Assembly: GCA_035532215.1 (NCBI GenBank)
Contig: DATKRK010000204.1
Span: 1-24,818 of the forward strand
DNA: 24,818 nt
Source of the DNA: JAICIG01 sp035532215
GTDB lineage: Bacteria > Planctomycetota > Planctomycetia > Pirellulales > JAICIG01
Reading direction: 5' to 3'
A model generated the notes under the pieces. The model had not been told where the DNA came from. It ran no database searches and worked only from the letters and a program-made list of their open reading frames with translations. The translations under genes were made by a program, and so were the position numbers. Below are positions 14,774 to 21,971 of the stretch, in pieces (positions within the stretch are counted from its first letter, which is position 1; each line of letters starts with the position of its first letter).

Positions 14774-14911
14774 ATGAGCGATTCGAATTCGAAAAACGGC
14801 CCCATCCCGGCCTGGCGGTTCGTCCTGCGGCTGACCTGGGTGGTCATCCAACTGCTGCTCGTTTACTGGTTAGGTGAAAGCGGTGTGCAATTCGTTTATC
14901 AGGGTTTTTAG
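14774..14911 (+). CDS. DltX-like membrane microprotein with C-terminal FVYQGF acyl-shuttle motif
   Basis: The 45-residue frame begins 15 bases after the MBOAT stop, with GGGAG 7 bases before the ATG at 14774; an ATG at 14768 is too close to it. The polar N-terminus (MSDSNSKNG) is followed by one membrane segment (about 16-34) and the exact C-terminus FVYQGF, with Tyr42. Gram-positive DltX has the same layout: about 50 residues, one membrane helix, and a C-terminal F-x-Y-x-x-F hexapeptide whose Tyr receives the acyl group from DltB and passes it to DltD. Position between an MBOAT and an SGNH protein supports the assignment. The next gene overlaps it by 29 bases, suggesting coupled translation. 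The small size makes homology searches weak; the case rests on motif plus context. Confidence 0.75.
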   Translation: MSDSNSKNGPIPAWRFVLRLTWVVIQLLLVYWLGESGVQFVYQGF

Positions 14912-16046
14912 GCGGCTGGCGCCAGCGTCGTACCATATCTCGCGATTGCGGGGGTTGCTCGTCGTCGCAATCTGCGGCGCGGCCATCTTCGCGGCGATGC
15001 ACTTCGTGCTCGGCTACTCGCTGGGGACCGATGCGATCGCGATTTACCCGCGCCAACGGTTGCTCGGCTTTTTTCTGTACCAAAGCATCTGGGGCAGGGT
15101 TGCGGCGGTCGACCACATGTACCATACCGGTCAGTTGCCGCACGACACGCGGCTGGGAGTGTTCATTGGAGTGTCGACGACCGCCACCGGCATCCGGCGC
15201 CAGTTCCTGGACGCCCGCGCGAATACGGCCGATCGCTGGATCGTGCTGGCCGGGGCCGGCTTGAGCTTCGAGAACATCGAGAGCGTGATGCTGCCGGTGT
15301 TTTTTTGCGACCTGAAGCCGAGCACGGTCGTGTTTGGCGTGCATCCTCAGATGCTCGTCGGCGAACGCCACCTTGCCGACGAACCGGCGATCGGGCCGCA
15401 AAACGTCGTCGGCCGCCGCCGCCGGCTGCTGAATTCGCAGTTCACCTGGTTCGGGGCGTTGGACTGGCTCCGCAAACATTGGGCCATCCGGCATCGCGCC
15501 ATGATGGCCGAGTTTCTGCGTTCGCGGATTTATGCCATGCGGGTGATGGTTTTCTACGCGGCCGGGGTCAGCGCCGAGTGGCTTGCTCCCCCGTCCACGC
15601 AGCCCTGGGACGAAGATCCGTTGTGGCTCTGGAATATGGACGACACCGAAAACGTATTCGCCCAGAACCAAATGGAGTTTTGGGCGCGGCGAGGACATTT
15701 CGAAGCGGAGAATTACGACCCCGACGGCGCCCAGGCGCGGGCGTTCGTCCGCATGATTCGCGCCTATCGCAGGCTCGGAGCCAAGGTGTACGTGGTCATC
15801 ATGCCGCTGCGGTCTTCGGTGCGGCCCCAGGTTCCGCCCAACGCCAAGCCCTGCCTGCTCGAAGTGCTGAACCGCGAGTTCCCGGAAAGCCCGCCGCCGG
15901 TCTTCGATCTGGAATCGGCGATGCCCGATCGGTATTTCACCGACGAGGCGCATCTTTCCAAAAGCGGCGGCGAGCGGCTTTCGAAACAGGTGGCGGAACT
16001 CCTGCGCGAGCCGCCCCACGACGAACGATCGCCGGACGGTCCGTAA
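14883..16046 (+). CDS. SGNH/DltD-like membrane-anchored acyltransferase
   Basis: The GTG at 14883 is chosen because AGGTGA lies 5 bases upstream; GTG 14874 is the alternative. The 387-residue product has an N-terminal membrane anchor (about 21-42) and an extracytoplasmic SGNH-type domain. The nucleophile block is VFIGVSTTATG (Ser98 the likely nucleophile), there is a GLSFENIESVML helix and a KPSTVVFGVHPQML strand, and the terminal Asp-x-x-His is in FTDEAHLSKSGG (Asp354, His357). Known partners of this architecture (DltD, AlgX/AlgJ) complete acyl transfer from an MBOAT or shuttle Tyr to an envelope polymer. The order here (carrier, MBOAT, microprotein, SGNH) points to envelope glycan acylation. 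The acceptor polymer is unknown; teichoic acid is not expected in planctomycetes. Confidence 0.82.
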   Translation: MCNSFIRVFRRLAPASYHISRLRGLLVVAICGAAIFAAMHFVLGYSLGTDAIAIYPRQRLLGFFLYQSIWGRVAAVDHMYHTGQLPHDTRLGVFIGVSTTATGIRRQFLDARANTADRWIVLAGAGLSFENIESVMLPVFFCDLKPSTVVFGVHPQMLVGERHLADEPAIGPQNVVGRRRRLLNSQFTWFGALDWLRKHWAIRHRAMMAEFLRSRIYAMRVMVFYAAGVSAEWLAPPSTQPWDEDPLWLWNMDDTENVFAQNQMEFWARRGHFEAENYDPDGAQARAFVRMIRAYRRLGAKVYVVIMPLRSSVRPQVPPNAKPCLLEVLNREFPESPPPVFDLESAMPDRYFTDEAHLSKSGGERLSKQVAELLREPPHDERSPDGP

Positions 16047-16100
16047 GCTTGATTGGCGCCATCGAAGTCGCTACGACTGCCGGCCTGGCTCTGAAGGCAC

Positions 16101-16106
16101 TATAAT
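16101..16106 (+). promoter_or_regulatory. Candidate -10 element TATAAT upstream of the small-protein/HNH pair
   Basis: A perfect TATAAT lies 44 bases before the GTG at 16150. No good -35 hexamer is visible at 16-18 bases upstream. A terminator-like hairpin lies between it and the gene, so this could be an attenuated leader. Confidence 0.35.
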
Positions 16107-16115
16107 CCAGTAGAC

Positions 16116-16134
16116 GGCGGCTTCCGCCCTTTTT
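16116..16134 (+). terminator. Small terminator-like hairpin with T-run
   Basis: GGCGG (16116-16120) and CCGCC (16124-16128) form a 5-bp stem around CTT, followed by CTTTTT. It may end the acylation operon, or attenuate a transcript from the TATAAT at 16101. Confidence 0.4.
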
Positions 16135-16149
16135 GCCAGGAGCTAGCTC

Positions 16150-16383
16150 GTGACGCATATCGTCTGCATTGAACTCGAGTTGCCCGACGACTTGGCTCGT
16201 TTTCATTTACCGCCCGGCGTCGATGCACGCCTGAGCGAACTGCTCGACAGGCAGGACCGAGGCGAAACCCTGTCGGCTCGCGAGCGCGAAGAAGCCGAAG
16301 GACTGGTGTATCTAGCCGAAACATTGTCGTTATTGCGATTACGGGCCGAGCGAACCGTTGCCAACGGGGCAAAGCCAACGTGA
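16150..16383 (+). CDS. Small acidic protein of unknown function, coupled to HNH endonuclease
   Basis: The GTG start has AGGAG 7 bases upstream. The 77-residue product is helical and charged (LSELLDRQDRGETLSARE, then LVYLAETLSLLRLRAER). Similar small proteins sit directly before HNH endonucleases in other bacteria as far as I recall. The stop overlaps the start of the HNH gene by 4 bases (GTGA), so the two are translationally coupled. An antitoxin-like or partner role is possible but is inferred from context only. Confidence 0.75.
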   Translation: MTHIVCIELELPDDLARFHLPPGVDARLSELLDRQDRGETLSAREREEAEGLVYLAETLSLLRLRAERTVANGAKPT

Positions 16384-16793
16384 GAAACGTGCCCGAGCGG
16401 CTTCGCCGTTTGGTCGTGAGTCGAGCCTCGGAGCGGTGCGAGTACTGCGGGCTGGCGCAGCAGGGCCAGGAAGCCACATTTCACATCGATCATGTTCTTC
16501 CGCTCAGTGCGGGCGGGAAAACCACGGCAGAAAATCTCGCACTCGCCTGTGTGTCCTGTTCTCTGCGCAAAGAATCCCGCCGCTCGGCCGTCGATCCGTT
16601 AAGCGGTCGGCGCGTCCCCTTATTTCATCCACGGCGTCAACGGTGGCTCGACCATTTCCGCTGGGACGGAGTCGCCATCGTTCCACTGACCGCCGCAGGG
16701 CGTGCGACCGTGTTCGCGCTGCAAATGAACCGGCCGCTGATCCTGGCAATTCGCGAAGAGGAAGCCCATCGCGGACGGCATCCGCCAGCCTAA
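16380..16793 (+). CDS. HNH endonuclease
   Basis: The 137-residue product has a complete HNH core: CEYC (Cys20, Cys23), IDHVLPLSAGGKT (Asp37-His38, the metal/catalytic pair), ENLALACVSCSLRK (Asn52, Cys57, Cys60). The four Cys should bind structural zinc and the His the catalytic metal, giving a nicking or double-strand nuclease. Start is GTG at 16380, overlapping the stop of the small protein before it. Families with this arrangement occur in restriction, homing, toxin and repair settings; nothing here selects one. Its TAA stop overlaps the TAG stop of the convergent acetoacetyl-CoA synthetase (CTAA at 16790-16793). Confidence 0.88.
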   Translation: MRNVPERLRRLVVSRASERCEYCGLAQQGQEATFHIDHVLPLSAGGKTTAENLALACVSCSLRKESRRSAVDPLSGRRVPLFHPRRQRWLDHFRWDGVAIVPLTAAGRATVFALQMNRPLILAIREEEAHRGRHPPA

Positions 16794-18751
16794 CTCGCCA
16801 GGTCCGGACGGTTCTTGAAGAGTTCCAGCGCCTCGGGGTTGAGCAAGGCCTCGGCGTTGCGCACCGGCCGGCCGTGAATCACCTCGCGCACGGCCAATTC
16901 GACGAGCTTGCCGCTGCGGGTCCGCGGAATGTCGGCGACCTGGAGCACCTTGGCCGGCACGTGCCGGGGCGTCGTACTGCGGCGAATTTGGTCTCTGATC
17001 CGCCGCGCCAATTCGTCGTCGAGCGTCAGGCCTGCGCGCAGCTTGACGAACAGCACCACCCGCATGTCGCCCTGCCACTGCTGCCCGACGACGATGCTGT
17101 CCAAGACTTCCGGCACTTGCTCGACCGGGCGATAGATTTCGGCGGTGCCGATCCGCACGCCGCCAGGATTTAAAATCGCGTCGGAACGGCCATAAATCAC
17201 CATTCCGCCGTGTTCGTTCAGCTCGGCGATGTCGCCGTGCCGCCAGACGCCGGGAAACTGCTCGAAATAGGTCTGGCGGTAAGCCGCATCGCCAGGATCT
17301 CTCCAAAAACACAGCGGCATCGAAGGGAAAGGGGCCGTGCAGACCAACTCGCCCTTTTGGCCAACGACCGGCCGGCCGGCGTCGTCGAAGACCTCCACTT
17401 TCGACCCCAAGGTCCGGCATTGCAGCTCGCCTCGGTAGACGGGGCCGATCGGGTTGTCGGCGACGAACAACCCGCACAGCTCCGTACCGCCGGAAACGCT
17501 CGATAGCCGCACGTCGCGTTTGATGGCACGATAGACGTAATCGAAGCTCTCGCCGTGCAAAGGCGCCCCGGTCGAAATCACCGCGCGCAGCGACGACAAA
17601 TCGTGAGTCTTGGCCGGCTCGAGCCGCACTTTCTCGATGGTCGAAAGGTATTTGGGGCTCGTGCCGAATACGGTCAGCCGCTCGCGTTCGGCCAAATCGA
17701 ACAGCACGTCGATCTTGGGCGCCAGGGGCGAACCTTCGTAGAGCACCACCGTGCAACCGGCTGCCAGGCCGCTGACGAGCCAGTTCCACATCATCCAGCC
17801 GGTCGTCGTAAAGTAGAACAGCCGGTCGTCGCGCTTCAGGTCGCCGTGCAGAACGAGTTCGGTCAGGTGCTTCATCAGGATGCCGCCCGCCGTGTGCACG
17901 ATGCACTTGGGCGGCCCGGTCGTGCCCGACGAATAGAGAATGTAAAGCGGGTGGTCGGCGGGAAGCTGCTCGAACGCGGGCGGGCCGGCGGGTGACCTGG
18001 CCAGAAAGTCGTCCCACGCCACGGCGTCGCCGAGGGCTTCGAGATCCAGGTGCGACGGGTCGAGGTACGGGACCACGACGACGTGCTCGATGGAGGCAAT
18101 CTGCTTGCGAAGCTCGTTCACTCGCGGAAGCAATTCGACGCGGCGCCCGAGGTCGACGTAGCCGTCGACGGCCAACAGCACTTTGGGCTCGATCTGGCTA
18201 AAGCGGTCCAGGACGCCCTGGGCGCCGAAATCGGACGAGCAACTCGACCAGACGGCGCCGACGCTGGCCGCGGCCAGCATGCCGATGACCGCCTCGGGAA
18301 TGTTGGGCAGGTAGCCCGCCACGCGATCGCCCGGTTTGACCCCCAGCCCTTTCAAGGCGCGGGCGACGCGTCCGACGGCGACGCTCAGTTGCTCATAGCT
18401 CATTACCGTCCGACGCCCGCGCTCGTTCGCCGCCACAAGGGCCGGGCGGTCGTCGCGGAAGCGAAGCAGGTTCTCGGCGTAATTCAGCCGCGCGCCGGGA
18501 AACCAGCGGGCGCCGGGCATGCGATCGAAATGCTCGACGACCGAATCAAATCGGCGGCTCGCCACGACGCCGCAAAAGTCCCAAGCGGCGGCCCAAAACG
18601 CCAGCGGCTCTTCGATCGACCACTGGTAAAGCGCGGCGTATTCGGACATCGCCGGATGCCCGCGCTTGGCCACGAACCGCATGAACGCGGCGAGGTTCGA
18701 TCGGGCGACTTGATCGGCTGTCGGCTGCCAGAGGATTGGGGCGCTGGTCAT
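16790..18751 (-). CDS. Acetoacetyl-CoA synthetase
   Basis: ATP-dependent ligase forming acetoacetyl-CoA from acetoacetate (ANL superfamily), acting in ketone-body use or polyhydroxybutyrate-related metabolism. The ATG at 18751 gives 653 residues, the usual length; a GTG at 18787 would add 12. The N-terminal acyl-CoA-synthetase domain has WFPGARLNYAENLL. The adenylate loop is YSSGTTGPPK (273-282), followed by GTSPKYLS, SGGTEL and YGRSDAILNPGGVRIGTAEI. The C-terminal catalytic Lys is in RTRSGK (Lys615). This is not a DltA-type ligase: size and N-terminal domain are those of acetoacetyl-CoA synthetase, and it runs opposite to the acylation module. Confidence 0.92.
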   Translation of the reverse strand: MTSAPILWQPTADQVARSNLAAFMRFVAKRGHPAMSEYAALYQWSIEEPLAFWAAAWDFCGVVASRRFDSVVEHFDRMPGARWFPGARLNYAENLLRFRDDRPALVAANERGRRTVMSYEQLSVAVGRVARALKGLGVKPGDRVAGYLPNIPEAVIGMLAAASVGAVWSSCSSDFGAQGVLDRFSQIEPKVLLAVDGYVDLGRRVELLPRVNELRKQIASIEHVVVVPYLDPSHLDLEALGDAVAWDDFLARSPAGPPAFEQLPADHPLYILYSSGTTGPPKCIVHTAGGILMKHLTELVLHGDLKRDDRLFYFTTTGWMMWNWLVSGLAAGCTVVLYEGSPLAPKIDVLFDLAERERLTVFGTSPKYLSTIEKVRLEPAKTHDLSSLRAVISTGAPLHGESFDYVYRAIKRDVRLSSVSGGTELCGLFVADNPIGPVYRGELQCRTLGSKVEVFDDAGRPVVGQKGELVCTAPFPSMPLCFWRDPGDAAYRQTYFEQFPGVWRHGDIAELNEHGGMVIYGRSDAILNPGGVRIGTAEIYRPVEQVPEVLDSIVVGQQWQGDMRVVLFVKLRAGLTLDDELARRIRDQIRRSTTPRHVPAKVLQVADIPRTRSGKLVELAVREVIHGRPVRNAEALLNPEALELFKNRPDLAS

Positions 18752-18867
18752 TCGCGATGCGATGTTCCGTTCCAAGAGGAACACCACATCCTAAGGGTAA
18801 GGCGGGTGTTTGTCCAAATGAGCCCCCCCGATCAAGGCAACGAGCGCGTCGAACTCGATCTCGGCTT

Positions 18868-18873
18868 ATTATA
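18868..18873 (-). promoter_or_regulatory. Candidate -10 element for acetoacetyl-CoA synthetase
   Basis: Minus-strand TATAAT lies about 117 bases upstream of the ATG at 18751. The -35 region is not well matched. It is the only strong AT-rich box in this gap. Confidence 0.35.
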
Positions 18874-18964
18874 GCACCCGTTGGCGCTGCCCGCGACGCT
18901 TGTTTTCGCCAACGCGGTCATTTAGGGGCAGCCAAGGCTCGGGCGGCTTTTTGGGCGAAGGCGC

Positions 18965-19171
18965 CTATCCGACCAACGACGCGTCGTAGCCGGCGCGAGT
19001 GAGATAATAGGCGTGCGCGGGACGGTCTTTAACGACAAACTTGTGCTTGATGAGTCGGTCCATTGCCGCCAGAAACTCATCGTTCACGAAGTTGTTCATG
19101 CAGAGCATTTTATATGGCCCGACCCGAAAACGGCGAAAGATGCCCAGAATCTGTTGTTCTGCATGCGTCAC
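18965..19171 (-). CDS. Small winged-helix-like protein
   Basis: The GTG at 19171 is chosen because GGAGG lies 7 bases upstream; a longer frame from TTG 19204 lacks such a site. The 68-residue product runs VTHAEQQILGIFRRFRVG, then FLAAMDRLIKHKFVVKDRP, then AYYLTRAGYDASLVG. A recognition-type helix followed by a beta-hairpin wing ending in LTRAGYD is the pattern of small winged-helix DNA-binding proteins. The target is unknown; it sits alone between two unrelated genes. Confidence 0.65.
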   Translation of the reverse strand: MTHAEQQILGIFRRFRVGPYKMLCMNNFVNDEFLAAMDRLIKHKFVVKDRPAHAYYLTRAGYDASLVG

Positions 19172-19419
19172 GACAAGTCCTCCGGAAAGCAGTTCGCCCA
19201 GCAACTGTGGTTCGGCCTGCCATCGCGCACCACTGAGTGCGCGACCGAATTACAGTTCAGTATGACGGAGTCATAGCGAGCAAACGAGTGTTCAACGGCT
19301 CTTTTTTCGCTTTTTTTGCCTGGCTTTTTCAGAACCTGAACCCGCCCCGGCGCCGCCTTCGCCGTGCAGCCGGGAAGTTGCCGGTCTTGCTGGCCGTCGC
19401 GACGACCGCTGCAGGGCTG

Positions 19420-20442
19420 TTAATCGGGGCCCGCTAACCTCCGCCCCGATTCGACCAACGACGCTCTTGGACGCCGGTGCAACTGCCCGTGCCTGAACGC
19501 GGCGGCGATGGCCCCTGGAATCAGGGCTTCGGCTTCGATGACTCGCGCTCGGTTTTCGGCGACCTTGGCCTTCATTTCCTGTCGAGTGGCCGCAGCCTGA
19601 GCCAGACGGATTTCGGCCTTGGCCTGGGCCATGCGGGTGTCGGCTTCGGCCTGGTCGACTTGCAACCGGGCGCCGATATTCTGGCCGACCTCGATGTCGG
19701 CGATATCGATCGACACGATTTCGAACGCCGTTTGCGCATCGAGACCGCGGTCCAGCACCGCGCTGGAGATCCGGTCGGGATTGCCCATCACGACCATGTG
19801 GTCGTCGGCCGAGCCGATCGAAGTAATGATGCCTTCGCCCACGCGGGCCACGACGGTTTCTTCCGTGGCGCCGCCGATCAACTGCTGCAAGTTGGTGCGC
19901 ACGGTGACCCGCGCGCGGACTTTCAGTTCGACGCCGTTTTTGGCCACGGCGCTGAGCGTCGAGCTCTTATTCTTGCTCGGGTCGGGACAATCGATGACTT
20001 TCGGATAAACGCTGGTCTGCACCGCGCCCAACACGTCGCGCCCCGCGAGATCGATGGCCGCGGCTCGATCGAATTCCAAGTCGATGTCGGCGCGATGCGC
20101 GGCGATGATCGCCTTGATGACGCCGGCTACATTGCCGCCGGCAAGATAGTGGGCCTCCAGGCGACGCGTCGAAACTCCCGATGCCGGATCGTCGCCGATG
20201 CCGGCTTGCTTGGCCATGATTCTGGCTCGCATGACCAATTGCGCGTCGACCTGCCGCAGGCTCATCCCGATCAGCGCGAGCAGGCTGATCTGGGCGCCCG
20301 ACATGTAGCCCTGGAACCACAGGCCGCCATAGACCAACAGGGCCCAGCCCGCCAACAACGCGCCGACGAGGCAGATCGCGCCGCCGATCCAGACCAGCGC
20401 ACCGGAAACGATCTCGGCGGCGATTACGGTCTCGATCGACAT
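19420..20442 (-). CDS. floA: Flotillin-like protein FloA
   Basis: The 340-residue product starts at ATG 20442, with GGAG about 6 bases upstream. It has the FloA/YqfA layout: N-terminal hydrophobic stretches (about 10-40 and 49-60), the family run SLLALIGMSLRQVDAQLVMRARIMAKQAG, a PHB-type core (RARVTVRTNLQQLIGGATEETVVARVGEGI), and an Ala/Glu-rich helix (QAKAEIRLAQAAATRQEMKA). It organises membrane microdomains in other bacteria. The C-terminus departs from the family after EAEALIPGAIAAAFRHGQL: the usual LGVMDYYRMKN-like end is replaced by an Arg-rich tail. No alternative frame restores it, so this looks like divergence or a shortened end rather than a simple frameshift. Confidence 0.9.
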   Translation of the reverse strand: MSIETVIAAEIVSGALVWIGGAICLVGALLAGWALLVYGGLWFQGYMSGAQISLLALIGMSLRQVDAQLVMRARIMAKQAGIGDDPASGVSTRRLEAHYLAGGNVAGVIKAIIAAHRADIDLEFDRAAAIDLAGRDVLGAVQTSVYPKVIDCPDPSKNKSSTLSAVAKNGVELKVRARVTVRTNLQQLIGGATEETVVARVGEGIITSIGSADDHMVVMGNPDRISSAVLDRGLDAQTAFEIVSIDIADIEVGQNIGARLQVDQAEADTRMAQAKAEIRLAQAAATRQEMKAKVAENRARVIEAEALIPGAIAAAFRHGQLHRRPRASLVESGRRLAGPD

Positions 20443-20673
20443 CCGCGACTCCGTGCTCAAGAGGACTGGAACCCGTCCCACTCCGCACGCGTGACGTCGA
20501 TTCGCTCCGCAGGACTTGCGGCGGAATTCATCAAGAATGTAGAGCAACGCCCTCATTCTACCCGACTGCGAGGATCCGCAGCGGCGAATTCTCGAAAGAT
20601 TGTCGACGCCTCGTCGCCCGAGAGGCCTCCTGGCGCCGTTGGGCGCGGGCCCGAGATCGGACGAAACGCGGAG

Positions 20674-21027
20674 CTATTTCCGCGGCGAACTTCCGAAGAT
20701 CAAACCGGTTGCAGCGCCGCCCTGGTCGGTGCAGGTCTCGCGAAAGTAGACCGAAGCTGTCGTGCGGCCTAACTTGCATTCGAGTTTCCGCGACTTGCCG
20801 GCTTGCACTTGCTCCAACAGCGTTTGCACCAGTTCTGCTTCGTCGGGAAGCTTGTCGAAGAAAACGGAAACCGCAATGTCTTTGCGGAGGCCGTCCACGG
20901 CAGCTCCGGCGCCGACCGTGTAATCTTGAACTCCGGACATTCTCCAGCGAGCGTGAATCGCAACGCCGTCGATCTCAATCAGTCCGGTTCCGCTCTGCGT
21001 GAAGTTTCGACTTCGCGACTCGTCCAT
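20674..21027 (-). CDS. Hypothetical protein, 117 aa
   Basis: The ATG at 21027 has AAAGG 5 bases upstream. The product has no signal or membrane segment and looks like a mixed beta/alpha protein (GLIEIDGVAIHARWRMSG, DIAVSVFFDKLPDEAEL, KLECKLGRTTASVYFRE). I do not recognise the family. It is on the same strand as FloA with a gap of about 230 bases that holds nothing recognised. Confidence 0.6.
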   Translation of the reverse strand: MDESRSRNFTQSGTGLIEIDGVAIHARWRMSGVQDYTVGAGAAVDGLRKDIAVSVFFDKLPDEAELVQTLLEQVQAGKSRKLECKLGRTTASVYFRETCTDQGGAATGLIFGSSPRK

Positions 21028-21135
21028 ACCGGCCTTTCACTATTAAAAAATGTTTGCTCGCCGCGGTCCCTGCAAGGCGCTGGAAAATGCGCTCCGCCGG
21101 CATCTCGGCAGCCGCCTGGCGACTTGCTCCGCTCT

Positions 21136-21306
21136 TCAGCGGGCCCAAAGCGCCACGACGAGAATGATTGCCGCCACGACGAGAAAGATCGCCAACTTGA
21201 CGACGGCGCGGCGAACGCGGTACTTGTCGACGTCGCCGCAGCGCGGACAACGCCTGGCCAGCGCCGACATCGGCTGCCAACAGATCCGGCAATGAATGAG
21301 CGCCAT
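21136..21306 (-). CDS. Zinc-ribbon/transmembrane microprotein, 56 aa
   Basis: The frame encodes an N-terminal zinc ribbon with Cys6-x2-Cys9 and Cys20-x2-Cys23, a basic linker (DKYRVRRAVVK), and one membrane segment (about 38-54, LAIFLVVAAIILVVALW) ending WAR. The Cys pairs, basic linker and membrane segment in a coherent order make chance unlikely. The Shine-Dalgarno is weak. Two other frames are open here but their translations are Arg/Ser-rich and not protein-like. Topology (ribbon in the cytoplasm) is inferred from the positive linker. Function unknown. Confidence 0.65.
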   Translation of the reverse strand: MALIHCRICWQPMSALARRCPRCGDVDKYRVRRAVVKLAIFLVVAAIILVVALWAR

Positions 21307-21351
21307 GACTTCAACCGATCAGCAAGCGTCCGCGGCGGCGGCTCGCACGAG

Positions 21352-21504
21352 TTATTTGCGCCGGCGGGCGCCCATCTGACGCGCGCGGTTGGCTTTGTCT
21401 CGAGCGGCTTTCTTGTCGGCCTTCTTGGCCGCTTTCTGCTCGGCTTTGCGCTCGGCTTCCGTCAGAAAACGGGCTTGGTCATTGGCCGGAACGTCTGGAG
21501 TCAC
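21352..21504 (-). CDS. Small basic Ala/Lys-rich protein
   Basis: The GTG at 21504 has GAGGAA 7 bases upstream; an ATG at 21543 would add 13 residues. The 50-residue product has a short acidic head (TPDVPANDQARFLTEAE), then a run of KAEQ, KAAKKADKK and AARDKANRAR repeats ending GARRRK. The composition suggests nucleic-acid binding, histone H1-tail-like or ribosome-associated, but no family is certain. It lies just downstream of the RRM protein's terminator on the same strand. Confidence 0.6.
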   Translation of the reverse strand: MTPDVPANDQARFLTEAERKAEQKAAKKADKKAARDKANRARQMGARRRK

Positions 21505-21582
21505 AGGATGATTCCTCGTCAGGTTTAAAGGCCCCTCGCGCATCGGCCAATATCCGAAAGACCATCGAGGCCTCTTGCTCGC

Positions 21583-21627
21583 AAAAGGAAAACGCCGGAG
21601 CGAAGCGTCCCGCCTCGCTCCGGCGTT
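21583..21627 (-). terminator. Intrinsic terminator of the RRM gene
   Basis: A perfect 13-bp stem (21591-21603 with 21615-21627, AACGCCGGAGCGA and its complement) with an 11-base loop is followed on the minus strand by TTTTCCTTTTGC. It starts 33 bases after the RRM stop codon. Confidence 0.85.
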
Positions 21628-21659
21628 ACCTATTGAACAACAAGCGCGAACGCGTCGCC

Positions 21660-21971
21660 TTATCGGCGGCTGTAACCGCCGCGTCCGCCACGTCCGCCAC
21701 CGCCGCCGCCGCCGCCGCGATCTTCGCGCGGGCGTGCTTCGTTGACGGTCAATGCGCGACCGTCGTGCTCTTTCTCGTTCAACGCTTGAATTGCCTCAAG
21801 AGCTGCGTTGTCGTTCGCCATCTCGACGAACCCAAAGCCCTTGCTGCGTCCCGTGTCGCGATCCTGGATAACCTGGGCGCTGCGAACCTCGCCGAACGGG
21901 GTGAACATTTCCTCCAAAGCGGAACTCGTCACGCCATAACCCAGGTTACCGACATAAAGCTTCTTACTCAC
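21660..21971 (-). CDS. RRM-type RNA-binding protein with Gly-rich tail
   Basis: The 103-residue product has one RNA recognition motif with RNP2 LYVGNL (5-10) and RNP1 KGFGFVEM (44-51), then an acidic-basic linker and a Gly/Arg tail (about 86-103, RGGRGGYSRR). The GTG at 21971 has AAGGAG 7 bases upstream. Similar Gly-tailed RRM proteins in cyanobacteria and planctomycetes are often cold- or stress-induced RNA chaperones. The leader is long and structured: a 7-bp hairpin at 21999-22023 lies 14 bases before the Shine-Dalgarno, and a possible -10 (TATAGT, 22134-22139 minus) would give a leader of about 150 bases. It ends at a strong terminator. Confidence 0.93.
   Translation of the reverse strand: MSKKLYVGNLGYGVTSSALEEMFTPFGEVRSAQVIQDRDTGRSKGFGFVEMANDNAALEAIQALNEKEHDGRALTVNEARPREDRGGGGGGGGRGGRGGYSRR

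Noticed and set aside
16790..18751. Acetoacetyl-CoA synthetase as a DltA substitute for the acylation module
   Set aside because: The N-terminal domain and length match acetoacetyl-CoA synthetase, it makes a CoA thioester, and it lies on the opposite strand behind the HNH pair.
19237..19437. 66-residue plus-strand frame with a hydrophobic end
   Set aside because: It starts at an unsupported GTG, has a low-complexity Phe/Arg sequence and overlaps the 3' end of FloA.
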